Origin: an uncultured Eubacteriales bacterium
Lineage (GTDB): Bacteria > Bacillota > Clostridia > Oscillospirales > Oscillospiraceae
Direction of reading: 5' to 3'
Assembly: GCA_900544975.1 (NCBI GenBank)
Contig: UQXI01000010.1
Coordinates: 1-64,000, forward strand
Length of the DNA: 64,000 bases
This document shows, piece by piece, positions 27,233 through 35,385 of the stretch. Within the stretch, counting starts at the first letter, position 1; each line of letters begins with the position of its first letter. The notes beneath the pieces are model-generated. The model made no database searches, was not told the origin of the DNA, and saw only the letters and a program-made list of their open reading frames with translations. Both the position numbers and the translations under genes were made by a program.

Positions 27233-28692
27233 CAGCTTTCCTCCTTTGCTTTCAATGCGCGAATTACATCCGGATATCCGCAGAACGGTTCGATATGCTC
27301 AATCTTATCAAGCATCTCACGCCGCAGAATACTGCTTGGCAAAGCCAAAAGCATCTGCTCTAACGTCTTACGCATTTCTGTCTCTTCGATTTCCGTGTCA
27401 TTTTCAATCTTTTCGTCATTGTTGAGATCAACATAGAGCTGGTTCAGCGGAATACCGCGTTCAATGTATTTAAGCAGTGTCTCAAGCTTGCCGCGCACTT
27501 CCGGCGCTTCAGCTATAATCTGATCAACCAGCGGATGATCTCGGTTAATCTCATAAACAACACCGCTACCCGGGGTTTTCATGCGTGTCCATATATGTTC
27601 GACTGTGTCAGAGGTTTCCTTTTTCCCTCTGAATGTCCATGTGCGCTTACTCTTATCCGCAATGCGATCAATGACAACCTGAAGGTTGTTCCTTACTTCA
27701 GCGGGAGGAATCGCATGAGATTTCTTGATATCCAAAGTCCACAGATCATCCAGATCATTGGGAATATCCACCACAACACGAGCCAGCTTCGAGAGGTCTC
27801 CTTGCCGCATCATTCGGAACCATGTCCCCCAAATCAGAAGACGCTTATTTCTATAGACATAGAAGCCCTGCTGTTTGCGGATACCTTCTTTTCCGCCAAG
27901 CTGTTGCTTTTCCTCTTCAGTCATTTTAGAAATGTGAGGCAAAATGTAGGGCTTGACCAGAATCCGCTTTCCGCGAATTATCATGGTTTCCGTATCCATT
28001 GCCTGTGTACTCTTCTTCAGCAAAAATGGATCTGCAGCTTTGATTTTTACTCCATTGAAGGAAATCTCCAGTCTCTTGATACCAGCCTCACCAGACAGGT
28101 ATCTATGAAAAACCAATTCCAAATGCTGTCTAACCTCATCCATCTTGCGGCCAAGTGATTTTTCATAATCCACCTCGCCCGTCAGTAAGCGATCAAGGTT
28201 TTGCCACACAACCAAAGTGCCGCTCTCCTGTTCACGCAAATCAGAAATATGAGGAACGGAAGCCATATCTTCTTTATCAAGAATCAGCAATGACCATGCG
28301 CCAGTTTCAATAACATAGTCGAGATCCCAGCGTCTTCCTATCACACGATCTCCTTGCTTACTGATCACCGTCAGCACACGACACTGAGACAAGGATGCTG
28401 TCTTCAATCCCAAACCATATCGTCCCAAATCAGAAGAATCTCGTTCATCTGTGGGACTCTTACTGCCATATTGCATTGCAGTATCAATTTGGGTATCATC
28501 CATCCCTGAACCATTATCTAAGATGCAGACATAAGCCTCTCCTACAGGGAAGAAAGACAGCTGTACTTTTCCTGATTTTGCAGCAATGCTGTTATCGATG
28601 ATATCTGCGATCGCAGCCTCCAAGCTATAGCCGATTGCTCTCGTTGACTCCATCAAAACAGGAGCAAATGGAGGAGTCTCCCTAACTTGCAT
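27232..28692 (-). CDS. MORC/MutL-like GHKL ATPase
   Basis: A 486-residue protein. Bergerat-fold motifs are clear: N box AIADIIDNSIAAKSG (about 28-42), G1 ILDNGSGMDD (about 58-67), G2 DLGRYGLGLKTASLSQ (about 85-100). An S5-like middle domain follows (QGFYVYRNKRLLIWGTW, about 280-297) and a charged helical tail. This matches the MORC-type ATPases described in restriction islands in work on MutL homologues and the origin of eukaryotic MORC proteins. The ATPase should dimerise on ATP binding and clamp DNA. The start at 28692 is preferred over 28710 because AAGGAAGG precedes only the former. It is the first gene of the leftward defence operon. Confidence 0.88.
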   Translation of the reverse strand: MQVRETPPFAPVLMESTRAIGYSLEAAIADIIDNSIAAKSGKVQLSFFPVGEAYVCILDNGSGMDDTQIDTAMQYGSKSPTDERDSSDLGRYGLGLKTASLSQCRVLTVISKQGDRVIGRRWDLDYVIETGAWSLLILDKEDMASVPHISDLREQESGTLVVWQNLDRLLTGEVDYEKSLGRKMDEVRQHLELVFHRYLSGEAGIKRLEISFNGVKIKAADPFLLKKSTQAMDTETMIIRGKRILVKPYILPHISKMTEEEKQQLGGKEGIRKQQGFYVYRNKRLLIWGTWFRMMRQGDLSKLARVVVDIPNDLDDLWTLDIKKSHAIPPAEVRNNLQVVIDRIADKSKRTWTFRGKKETSDTVEHIWTRMKTPGSGVVYEINRDHPLVDQIIAEAPEVRGKLETLLKYIERGIPLNQLYVDLNNDEKIENDTEIEETEMRKTLEQMLLALPSSILRREMLDKIEHIEPFCGYPDVIRALKAKEES

Positions 28693-28828
28693 GCCTACCT
28701 TCCTTTCCATTTTACGCAGATATACGTCATGCGTACCTAGTTCTGTTGCTCTCAGACCACGACAATACGAACCCGCAAAGTTGTACGGGCTTCTTCATTT
28801 CGAGTTAGAGTCGCTGTAAAACGGCAGC

Positions 28829-29035
28829 TCATTTTTCATCGTCTGCGGGCTTTTTCTTGATGTACTTCCCATTCTTGATTCTCGCGTCCGCCGGCTTCTC
28901 TGCATCATCCGGAATTGCCCACACGAAGCCAACATGTATCGCCCCGGGAATACGATCTTCATTGCAAAGGATCTGAACCCTCCGCGCCGATATACCCCAC
29001 TTTTCTGCCGTCTGCGCTGCTGACAAGTACTTCAT
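28829..29035 (-). CDS. Small HTH protein (MerR/excisionase-like)
   Basis: A 68-residue protein starting MKYLSAAQTAEKWGISARRV, with a winged-helix DNA-binding pattern (AEKWGISARRVQILC then FVWAIPDDAEKP) and a Lys-rich tail. Such proteins on integrative elements act as transcription factors or recombination-directionality factors. It lies 136 bp upstream of the ATPase start in the same direction and could regulate that operon or assist excision; neither is shown. Confidence 0.7.
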   Translation of the reverse strand: MKYLSAAQTAEKWGISARRVQILCNEDRIPGAIHVGFVWAIPDDAEKPADARIKNGKYIKKKPADDEK

Positions 29036-29455
29036 CGTATTCTCCTCTAAAGCATGATCCGCGTGTACTTATAGCTATTCATATTACATTGTACTCCGAA
29101 ATGCGAATGAAATCAACAGCTTTCGGCAAAGTTCAAAAAGAATTTCCAAATTCAAGGGTTTGGGGCTTCCCCAAAAATCAAAATGGGCGTATCGGCTGCA
29201 AGGCTGAACCGCTCATTTTTCCGGTGTGTACGGACACCGGATGTGCTTGCTGTTCTCTCAAATCTCATATCCGCAGATACAACGCGCTCCCGCTTTCGCA
29301 AAAGCAGGGGCGCATATTTTTTGAAAATTTCTCATTTCGATACCTGCGTTTTGATTTAAAAATGTCCGTTGTAAAGTGAAAGGAAAAATTTTTTGCCGCC
29401 ATACTCAACAAACGGCAAAAAGGTGTCCGTTGTAAAGTGAAAGGAGTTCTTTGAT
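29036..29455. other. Intergenic region upstream of mobC, possible oriT zone
   Basis: It holds an imperfect 14-bp inverted repeat at 29284-29313 (GCGCTCC arm and GGGCGC arm around TTTCGCAAAA) followed by AT-rich sequence, and a 22-bp direct repeat TGTCCGTTGTAAAGTGAAAG at 29363 and 29424. An origin of transfer commonly lies just upstream of mobC, so this is a candidate oriT; no nic site was recognised. Confidence 0.45.
29363..29445 (+). repeat. Two 22-bp direct repeats upstream of mobC
   Basis: TGTCCGTTGTAAAGTGAAAG plus GA occurs at 29363-29384 and again at 29424-29445, 61 bp apart. The second copy contains the mobC ribosome site (AAAGGAG), so duplication of a leader is one explanation and protein-binding iterons another. 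Confidence 0.75.
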
Positions 29456-29785
29456 ATGCCAGACCGTACACGACCCATCCGCAAAGAAATCTGCCTGAAT
29501 GAGCAGGAATTGAGTCTGATTCGCCACAAGATGAACCAACTCGGCACCCGCAACTTCGGCGCGTATGCCCGGAAAATGCTGATCGACGGGTACATCATCA
29601 AGGTCGATTACACCGAGCAGAAGAAGCTGGCTGCCGCTGTCAGCAGGATTGCCACAAACATCAACCACGTCTGCCGCCGCATCAACAGAACAGGGCATTT
29701 CTATGAAGCTGATGTTTCTGAACTGAAAGAGCGGGTAGCTGACGTATGGGAGCTGCTGAAAGAACAGCAGAAGAAGGAGTTGTAA
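29456..29785 (+). CDS. mobC: MobC-family mobilisation accessory protein
   Basis: A 109-residue protein. RTRPIRKEICLNEQELSLIR begins the ribbon-helix-helix-like DNA-binding part, followed by NFGAYARKMLIDGYI and the MobC signature region VSRIATNINHVCRRINRTG. MobC binds oriT and helps the relaxase open the strands. No relaxase (mobA) gene follows: the next 190 bp are non-coding and then repA begins. Either the relaxase was lost or it is supplied in trans by another element. Confidence 0.85.
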   Translation: MPDRTRPIRKEICLNEQELSLIRHKMNQLGTRNFGAYARKMLIDGYIIKVDYTEQKKLAAAVSRIATNINHVCRRINRTGHFYEADVSELKERVADVWELLKEQQKKEL

Positions 29786-29997
29786 CCGTAACGGGATTTT
29801 CCGTCACCGGTTTTTCAGACGGTGGACAGGCTGACGCTCCGAAGCGTTCCGCAACCGGATTTTTGGACCGCAGATTTCCGAACAGTCATCGAGTATGAAA
29901 TTCAGCCCCTAATCAATAAGAAATAAATCAACTCTCAAAAAAGTCATCCATCAATCCAATCAATATACCTGATGGGATGGATGGGATAGGAGGTCAT

Positions 29998-30390
29998 ATG
30001 AAGCAAGAGTTTTGTAAATTTACCGTAGAGAGCCTATCGGCATCTTACATACCGTTTCCTCGGTTTCTCATGGAGGATTGCTTTGCTGGTCTTACCAACG
30101 ACGCAAAGGTGCTGTACGCACTCATGCTGGACAGAGCCAGTATTTCCAAGGTCAACGGTTACATCGATTCGGACGGCACGATCCGACTGTATTTCACCGT
30201 AGAGCAGGCACAAAAGAAGCTGCACCGCAGTCGGCAAAGCGTCACGCGGATCTTTCAGCAGTTGGAATGCAGCGGCTTGATCTGCCGCCGCAAACAAGGT
30301 CTTGGAAAACCGGCGATGATCACGCTCAATTATCCCTCTGATGCAAAGCTGATTCAGCCGAAGGAGGACAGCGCAAAACCGTCCGGATAA
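29998..30390 (+). CDS. repA: Replication initiator protein A, N-terminal part only
   Basis: A 130-residue protein with the RepA N-terminal winged-helix pattern (PFPRFLMEDCFAGLTNDAKV, LYALMLDRASIS, YFTVEQAQKKLHRSRQSVTR, LECSGLICRRKQGLGKP). Full RepA proteins on clostridial elements are about twice this length; here the frame stops after KPSG. The start at 29998 follows AGGAGGT; an earlier ATG at 29977 has no good site. It is probably a truncated or minimal initiator retained by the integrated element. Confidence 0.75.
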   Translation: MKQEFCKFTVESLSASYIPFPRFLMEDCFAGLTNDAKVLYALMLDRASISKVNGYIDSDGTIRLYFTVEQAQKKLHRSRQSVTRIFQQLECSGLICRRKQGLGKPAMITLNYPSDAKLIQPKEDSAKPSG

Positions 30391-30512
30391 AGGTCGAAAA
30401 CAAGGCATTTTTTGCTCTACAAGCAGCGAGAAATCATAGGGGAATATCTTTTCCCATAGCAACGCAGAAAAGCGCGTCTGTGCGCCTACAGAAGTGATAA
30501 AGGAGGAACCAA

Positions 30513-30698
30513 GTGAACGCAGAAAAAGCCAATATCCAGACCAGCGTTGATGCAGCCGAAATCCCGGAATATGTCTTTGAATCGCTTGCACGGAGTCTGC
30601 TTCCGGTTATTCAAAAATATTACGAGAGCGAAGAAGGCAAGGAGGCATTTGCCGAGTGGAAGGCAACGAAGCAAGCGTCGGACAAAGCGCCTACATAA
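30513..30698 (+). CDS. Small conserved mobile-element protein
   Basis: A 61-residue acidic helical protein (IPEYVFESLARSLLPVIQKY then EEGKEAFAEWKATK) starting at GTG after AAGGAGG. Proteins of this kind commonly follow repA on clostridial integrative elements. Function unknown. A terminator hairpin follows 9 bp downstream. Confidence 0.65.
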   Translation: MNAEKANIQTSVDAAEIPEYVFESLARSLLPVIQKYYESEEGKEAFAEWKATKQASDKAPT

Positions 30699-30707
30699 AG
30701 CAACCAT

Positions 30708-30742
30708 GAGGATTGCCGCAATCGGTAGTCCTCCCGGTTTTT
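30708..30742 (+). terminator. Terminator after the small ORF, near the right end of the island
   Basis: GAGGATTGCCG and CGGTAGTCCTC pair with two G-U wobbles around loop CAAT, followed by CCCGG and TTTTT. Confidence 0.7.
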
Positions 30743-30779
30743 CTATTACCAGTCTTCGATTTCTTCGATAGAAACAATA

Positions 30780-30817
30780 AATCCGAACCCATGACCAATC
30801 GGCACAAGGTTCGGATT
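30780..30817 (-). terminator. Hairpin downstream of tRNA-Ala
   Basis: Perfect 10-bp arms AATCCGAACC (30780-30789) and GGTTCGGATT (30808-30817), just past the 3' end of the tRNA on its strand. Only a short T-rich tail follows, so it is a likely but not ideal terminator. Confidence 0.5.
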
Positions 30818-30826
30818 ATATTGCTT

Positions 30827-30902
30827 TGGTGGACCTGAAGAGATTCGAACTCTCGACCCCCACAATGCGAATGTGATGCGCTCCCAACTGCGCTACAGGC
30901 CC
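30827..30902 (-). tRNA. tRNA-Ala (anticodon CGC)
   Basis: A complete cloverleaf of 76 nt with encoded CCA. The acceptor stem GGGCCTG/CAGGTCC contains the G3-U70 wobble that defines alanine tRNA. The anticodon loop TTCGCAT gives CGC, and the T-arm is GAGAGTTCGAATCTC. The 3' end faces the mobile island, but no duplicate of that end was found at the far side. Confidence 0.95.
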
Positions 30903-30980
30903 AAAGGAATTACATGACACATTATAGTCACTTTTCCCGGACCTGTCAAGGGCCTTTTGGGGCTACGGCGCAAAAGCCGG

Positions 30981-33662
30981 TCAGGTATTTTCGTTTTTCA
31001 AGGCGTCAATGGGATTTTCCCGTTTGATCCGGCCCATGGCGTACAGCATGGTAGCAAAGACCACCACAAAGATGCTGCATACCGCCACTGCTACCGCACT
31101 CCAGGGAATCTGGAAGGTGCTGGAAACGCTGCTGCCCACTGTATCATAAATGAACAAGGTCATGAGGGCCGACAGGGGCAATCCGAACGCCAGGGCCCGG
31201 AATCCATAGAGGAGGCATTCGTAATTCATCATCCGGTTCATACCGCCCCGGGTCATGCCCACAGAACGCAGCATGGCAAACTCCCGGCGGCGCAGGGCCA
31301 CATTGGTGGAGATGGTATTAAATACATTGGCCACAGCAATGAGGGAGATCAGAACAATAAAACCATAGGAAAACACATTGACAATGGTCACCATATTCCG
31401 GCTGGAAGATTCCTGTTCCCGCACGTCATAGACCTGTCCGCTGCCGGTATAACTTCCCCGCTCCAGGAGAATCTCTTTCAGGGACTCCGCCGTTTCGGCA
31501 TGGCTGGAGCTGGTGAAGCAGACGGAGATCTCTCTGTCATCGTCCGGGGCACAGGCATAGGGATAGATCAGGATGCATCCCCCGCCCTCTCGGGTTGAAA
31601 CGCCCAGCGGCAGCTCCTGCACCATGGCGCCCAGCTCTATGGCTACCGTTTGGGTGGGGCGGCTGATTTCTTCTCCCTCCTCGTTGAAGAAGAAGTCCTG
31701 GGCAGGAGTCGGCGCAGCGTCCGGTTGACTGTCCGACACATTTCCGGTATAGCCGTAATCATAGCCCTCCACCGCCTGGGGTTGCCGGAGCGCGGCTGTT
31801 CTCGTCCCACGCTTCAGAATCTGGTAGGTATAAACCTGCCGTTCATAATGGCCTTCCGCTCCCTGGAGATAAAGCACATCATTTCCCTCATTGTATACTA
31901 ACGGCAGCGGGTGCGAAGCATCCAAATACTGCCCGGCGTCCAGGCCCTGTGCAGTCAGAAATTGCCGGTAACTGGTTTCATCCACGTAATACCGTTCCAC
32001 CGGAATGGCCACTGCACCTGTATAAGCAGGATCGGCGTAGGCCTGCCAGAAGGTCTTGGCCGCCACTTCCCCGTAGCGCAGATAGGTTTCATTCAGCTGG
32101 TCCTGTTCCAGGAGCAGGTATCCCCGGTCTTCTTTCCAATAGGCCCCCTGCTGTACGCCTTTGGCCTCTGACAGCGCAGAGAATACCGCTTGGGGATCCG
32201 CTTCGCCGTCTAGGAAGCACAACACGTCATAGTTGCTGACGCTGAGCGTCTCATCCACCGTACCGGTGAGATACATGCAGAAGGAACTGGCGGAGATGAA
32301 CAGGACCAGACTCAGCACCAGGGAGACAATGGTTGCCCGGTAACGCCGGCGGTTGCGCCGGAAGTATTTCTTGGCCAAAATCCCTTCCAGTCCAAACAGC
32401 CGTCCAGTCAGACGGGACACCCGGACGTCCTTCCCCCGGATGCGGATATCCTGATTTTGTCGAATGGCCTCCAGCGCGGTGACGCGGGTGGCCCGGCTGG
32501 CAGGAATCCACACAGAAATCAGCACCGTCACCAGAGCAATGATCGCAGATCCACCCACCGATGCCCAGGAAACCCGGAATCGCATGGGAACCTCGGCCGC
32601 CAGCACACCCTGGAACAGCCCTCCAATGAAGTGCAGCGTAACGGCCATACCGCCCAGGCCGCAGAGAATGCCCAGGGGGATGCCAATCACCGAAATCACA
32701 GCGGCTTCATACAGCACCGACCGACGGAGCTGACTCCGGGTGGCCCCCACAGAGCGCAGCAGCCCGAACTGCCGGGTCCGCTCTGAGACCGAAATGGAAA
32801 AGGCACTGTAGATGAGAGACACCGAACCCAGCACAATGAGAAAAATCAAAATCGTTGCCAGTCCAAAAAACACTCTCCCGAAATTGTCATACCGGAACAC
32901 CCCCTCCGCCGCCAGCAGGCTCCAGTTCTGATCCTCCGGCAGATCGTGGGCCGCGATGACTGCGTTCATATCCCCCGCATCTGCGGTTTTGTAATACAGC
33001 GTGTAATTCTGGGGGCCCCCCGATTCCGGCACAGTGAGGAAGGTGTAGCCAGGCGCGGAGTAGTCTTCAAAGTCCGGCCGCTCGTAAAATCCCACCACCC
33101 GGTAGGTTCTGGTTTCACGTACCTGGAGCGCCTCATCGTCGCACAGGGGGTTGCTCTGATTCAGGGGGTACCCGTCCACCATGCGCTCTCCCAGGGCCAG
33201 CTCCACGGTGTCTCCAATCTGCAGGCTGGCTCCCCCGTTCCCTACAGACAGGTAGTGGACGGGGACCAAAATTTCTCCTTCCTGCTCCGGCAGTCTCCCC
33301 ACTGCCCGAACCGGCATGACGTCAAAGAAGGTGGCGTCTGCGCCCAGCAAGTAAATATAGGGTTTGTCCTCATTCTGACTTTCACTCGCCGCATAGCCCA
33401 ATATCTCTGCCGAGGCAACATGGGCCACCCGGCTGTCCGCCTCCAGAGCCTGCCGGACTTCCTGGTCGGCCCTTTCCACCCGGCCATACCAGTCGCCGGT
33501 CTCATATACCTCGCTGTCCCGATAAAAGCCCTGAAAGCTGACCACAATGGTGGTCACTGCACAAACCATAGCGGCGGAAAGCAGCACTCCCACAATGGTC
33601 ACAATGGTCCGGAGGCGATTTTTCCGCAGGGACTCTCTCGTCACCTTGTGAAACACATTCAT
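30981..33662 (-). CDS. ABC transporter permease with two FtsX domains (MacB-like)
   Basis: An 893-residue protein. TM1 (about 15-40) is followed by a 190-residue MacB-like periplasmic-type ectodomain, three TM helices with the first FtsX domain (about 270-390, SERTRQFGLLRSVGATRSQL), a linker with another TM and a second ectodomain (about 460-690), and a second FtsX domain (about 740-890, RREFAMLRSVGMTRGGMNRM). Such permeases export peptides or lipids, or mechanically transmit energy to the envelope. It overlaps the ATPase stop by 4 bp, forming a two-gene leftward operon. Substrate unknown; antimicrobial-peptide or lipoprotein handling is possible. Confidence 0.85.
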   Translation of the reverse strand: MNVFHKVTRESLRKNRLRTIVTIVGVLLSAAMVCAVTTIVVSFQGFYRDSEVYETGDWYGRVERADQEVRQALEADSRVAHVASAEILGYAASESQNEDKPYIYLLGADATFFDVMPVRAVGRLPEQEGEILVPVHYLSVGNGGASLQIGDTVELALGERMVDGYPLNQSNPLCDDEALQVRETRTYRVVGFYERPDFEDYSAPGYTFLTVPESGGPQNYTLYYKTADAGDMNAVIAAHDLPEDQNWSLLAAEGVFRYDNFGRVFFGLATILIFLIVLGSVSLIYSAFSISVSERTRQFGLLRSVGATRSQLRRSVLYEAAVISVIGIPLGILCGLGGMAVTLHFIGGLFQGVLAAEVPMRFRVSWASVGGSAIIALVTVLISVWIPASRATRVTALEAIRQNQDIRIRGKDVRVSRLTGRLFGLEGILAKKYFRRNRRRYRATIVSLVLSLVLFISASSFCMYLTGTVDETLSVSNYDVLCFLDGEADPQAVFSALSEAKGVQQGAYWKEDRGYLLLEQDQLNETYLRYGEVAAKTFWQAYADPAYTGAVAIPVERYYVDETSYRQFLTAQGLDAGQYLDASHPLPLVYNEGNDVLYLQGAEGHYERQVYTYQILKRGTRTAALRQPQAVEGYDYGYTGNVSDSQPDAAPTPAQDFFFNEEGEEISRPTQTVAIELGAMVQELPLGVSTREGGGCILIYPYACAPDDDREISVCFTSSSHAETAESLKEILLERGSYTGSGQVYDVREQESSSRNMVTIVNVFSYGFIVLISLIAVANVFNTISTNVALRRREFAMLRSVGMTRGGMNRMMNYECLLYGFRALAFGLPLSALMTLFIYDTVGSSVSSTFQIPWSAVAVAVCSIFVVVFATMLYAMGRIKRENPIDALKNENT

Positions 33663-34342
33663 CCCCGAATCACCTCATCCCGGGTAATTTTTCCATCCTC
33701 AATGGCCAGTACGCGGTCTGCCTGGAGGGCGATGGACTCGTCATGGGTGATGACAATCAGCGTCTGTTCAAATCGGCGATTGGAGTATTTTAAAAGATCC
33801 ACAATGTCCTGGCTGTTTCTGGAGTCCAGGTTGCCCGTGGGCTCATCGGCCAGAACCACCGCCGGGGCATTCATGAGAGCCCTGCCAATGGAGACCCGCT
33901 GCTGCTGTCCGCCGGAGAGCTGATTGGGCAGGTGCTTTTCCCTGCCCTGTAGACCCAGGGTCTGGAGCATCTCCTGCAGTCGCTCCTGATTCACCTTCCG
34001 GCCATCCATGAGCACCGGCAGGGTGATGTTCTCTGTCACATTGAGCACCGGGATCAGATTGTAGAACTGGTAAATGAGCCCCACCTCCCGGCGACGGAAA
34101 ATGGCCAGCTGATCCTCACTCCTCTGGTACACGTCCTGCCCATTCATATACACCTTGCCGCCAGTCGGCCGGTCTACGCCGCCCAGAATGTGCAGCAGCG
34201 TACTCTTCCCCGATCCTGAGGGACCGATGATGGCCACAAACTGGCCCTTCTCCACAGAGAAGGATACGCCGTCCAACGCCCGGACCTGGTTTTCCCCTTC
34301 TCCATACACCTTTGTCAGGTTTTCCACCCGCAACATTTCCAT
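33659..34342 (-). CDS. ABC transporter ATP-binding protein (LolD/MacB type)
   Basis: A 227-residue ATPase with Walker A GPSGSGKST (39-47), Q-loop YQFYNLIP, signature LSGGQQQRVSIGRAL (141-155), Walker B VVLADEPTGNLD and His switch VITHDE. This class pairs with FtsX-type permeases; the permease gene follows with 4-bp overlap. Upstream is a -10 box with three 11-bp-spaced GTCAC repeats, which suggests response-regulator control. Confidence 0.9.
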   Translation of the reverse strand: MEMLRVENLTKVYGEGENQVRALDGVSFSVEKGQFVAIIGPSGSGKSTLLHILGGVDRPTGGKVYMNGQDVYQRSEDQLAIFRRREVGLIYQFYNLIPVLNVTENITLPVLMDGRKVNQERLQEMLQTLGLQGREKHLPNQLSGGQQQRVSIGRALMNAPAVVLADEPTGNLDSRNSQDIVDLLKYSNRRFEQTLIVITHDESIALQADRVLAIEDGKITRDEVIRG

Positions 34343-34373
34343 GGATCCATGCTCCTTTTCTCTTGATGGGACC

Positions 34374-34427
34374 AGTATATCACGGGTAAGTGACAGCCCG
34401 GTGACTATTCCGTGACAGTTCTGTCAC
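34374..34427 (-). promoter_or_regulatory. -10 box with three GTCAC repeats at 11-bp period
   Basis: On the minus strand, TATACT (34379-34374) is preceded by three copies of (C/T)(T/A)GTCAC, which read GTGAC on the plus strand at 34390, 34401 and 34412, an exact 11-bp period. The outermost copy is also part of a perfect palindrome GTGACAG-TT-CTGTCAC (34412-34427). No good -35 box exists, so an activator such as an OmpR-type response regulator probably recruits polymerase. The array overlaps the 3' end of sfsA. Confidence 0.65.
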
Positions 34428-35109
34428 ATTCCCCCAGGCAGACCGGGACCGGCTTGTCCAGCGCCAGAGATTCCGGCGTCACCTTGCAGTCCATTGCCAG
34501 GACCTGCACCCCGGCCTTCGCCGCTGCCCGTAACGCTGCGCCAAAGGCGGGATCGGTCCGGTCATTCGGCGTAAAATACTGCACGTGACCCATCTGAATG
34601 ACAAACAGGACATACGCCCCATACCCCGCAGCGGCTGCCCGAGTCAGGCCCAGCAGATGCTTGGTCCCCCGCTGCGTGGGCGCATCGGGAAACCGCACCA
34701 CCCCGGCCTCCTCCAGAGTCACGCCCTTCACCTCCAAAAAGCACCGGCGTCCCCCTTGCAGGAATGAAAAATCAAACCGGGAATCCCCATGGGTCCACTC
34801 CCGCCGCAGTGCCTCCACTGCACCCAGGCCCCCGGATTCCAGCCACTCTGCCGCCGCCTGATTGGGCGCCTGAGAATCCATATTAATGAGCCGTCCGGCC
34901 TTTTCCACCGCAATCAAATCATAATGGGTCTTCCGGTCCGGATTCCCATCATACCGGCACCAAACCCGCGCCCCCGGCAGCAGCAGTTCCCGGCAACGGC
35001 CTGTGTTTTTCACATGGCAGGTTTCTTCCCGTCCCTCCAGCTCCACCTGCGCCACAAACCGATTCAGCCGGGCGCAAAACCGGCCGGGGATCATTGCACC
35101 ATAATGCAT
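34405..35109 (-). CDS. sfsA: SfsA-family protein (sugar fermentation stimulation homologue)
   Basis: A 234-residue protein from the chosen start MHYGAMIPGRFCARLNRFVA. Conserved SfsA features are VKNTGRCRELLLPGARVW, KTHYDLIAVEKAGRLINMDS, RFDFSFLQGGRRCFLEVKGVTL and VRFPDAPTQRGTKHL. The middle and C-terminal part is a PD-(D/E)XK-like nuclease fold with DFSF and EVKG. Reported roles concern nucleic-acid binding and maltose metabolism in E. coli; the true substrate is uncertain. The start at 35109 follows GGAAAGGGG; two earlier in-frame starts lack a site. Confidence 0.88.
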   Translation of the reverse strand: MHYGAMIPGRFCARLNRFVAQVELEGREETCHVKNTGRCRELLLPGARVWCRYDGNPDRKTHYDLIAVEKAGRLINMDSQAPNQAAAEWLESGGLGAVEALRREWTHGDSRFDFSFLQGGRRCFLEVKGVTLEEAGVVRFPDAPTQRGTKHLLGLTRAAAAGYGAYVLFVIQMGHVQYFTPNDRTDPAFGAALRAAAKAGVQVLAMDCKVTPESLALDKPVPVCLGECDRTVTE

Positions 35110-35210
35110 GGTATAAAACACCCCTTTCCATCTCATACTATACCAGGTTCCCAATTTCGGCGCAACAAAAGACGGCGGAAAAATATCCTGGCAAAATTAG
35201 AAATTTCTTC

Positions 35211-35238
35211 TTGACATTTCGCCGGTTCCGCGTATAAT
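35211..35238 (+). promoter_or_regulatory. Promoter of tRNA-Gln
   Basis: TTGACA at 35211-35216, a 16-bp spacer, and TATAAT at 35233-35238, both consensus. It lies 33 bp before the tRNA. Confidence 0.9.
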
Positions 35239-35271
35239 AATAAACGTTGTTCCGTGTCGGAACCAAAATAC

Positions 35272-35345
35272 AGGGGATTTGTGTAACGGTAGCACACCGG
35301 ACTCTGACTCCGTTTGCGGGGGTTCGAATCCCTCATCCCCTGCCA
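35272..35345 (+). tRNA. tRNA-Gln (anticodon CTG)
   Basis: A 74-nt cloverleaf with encoded CCA. The acceptor stem AGGGGAT pairs with ATCCCCT and the discriminator is G. The anticodon loop CTCTGAC gives CTG, and the T-arm is GGGGGTTCGAATCCC with one mismatch-tolerant pair. A strong promoter precedes it and a terminator follows. Confidence 0.92.
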
Positions 35346-35346
35346 C

Positions 35347-35385
35347 GTCGTCGCGGACCGCATATCGTTCGCGACGACTTTTTTT
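35347..35385 (+). terminator. Intrinsic terminator of tRNA-Gln
   Basis: Perfect 9-bp arms GTCGTCGCG (35347-35355) and CGCGACGAC (35370-35378), then seven T residues. Confidence 0.9.

Larger units (their letters stand above)
15817..30742. mobile_element. Recombinase-borne mobilisable island carrying a MORC-type R-M cassette
   Basis: The block is bounded by a serine recombinase on the left and mobC, repA and a small element ORF on the right. Its coding sequence from about 16.2 to 29 kb is visibly AT-richer, with more A/T-ending codons, than the flanking SLH and transporter genes. Boundaries are approximate; no target-site duplication was identified. Cargo is a seven-gene defence operon plus the XRE-YhcG-recombinase unit. 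Confidence 0.75.

Noticed and set aside
30827..30902. tRNA-Ala as the integration site of the island
   Set aside because: No copy of the tRNA 3' end was found near 15.4-15.9 kb, and large serine recombinases do not usually target tRNA ends.
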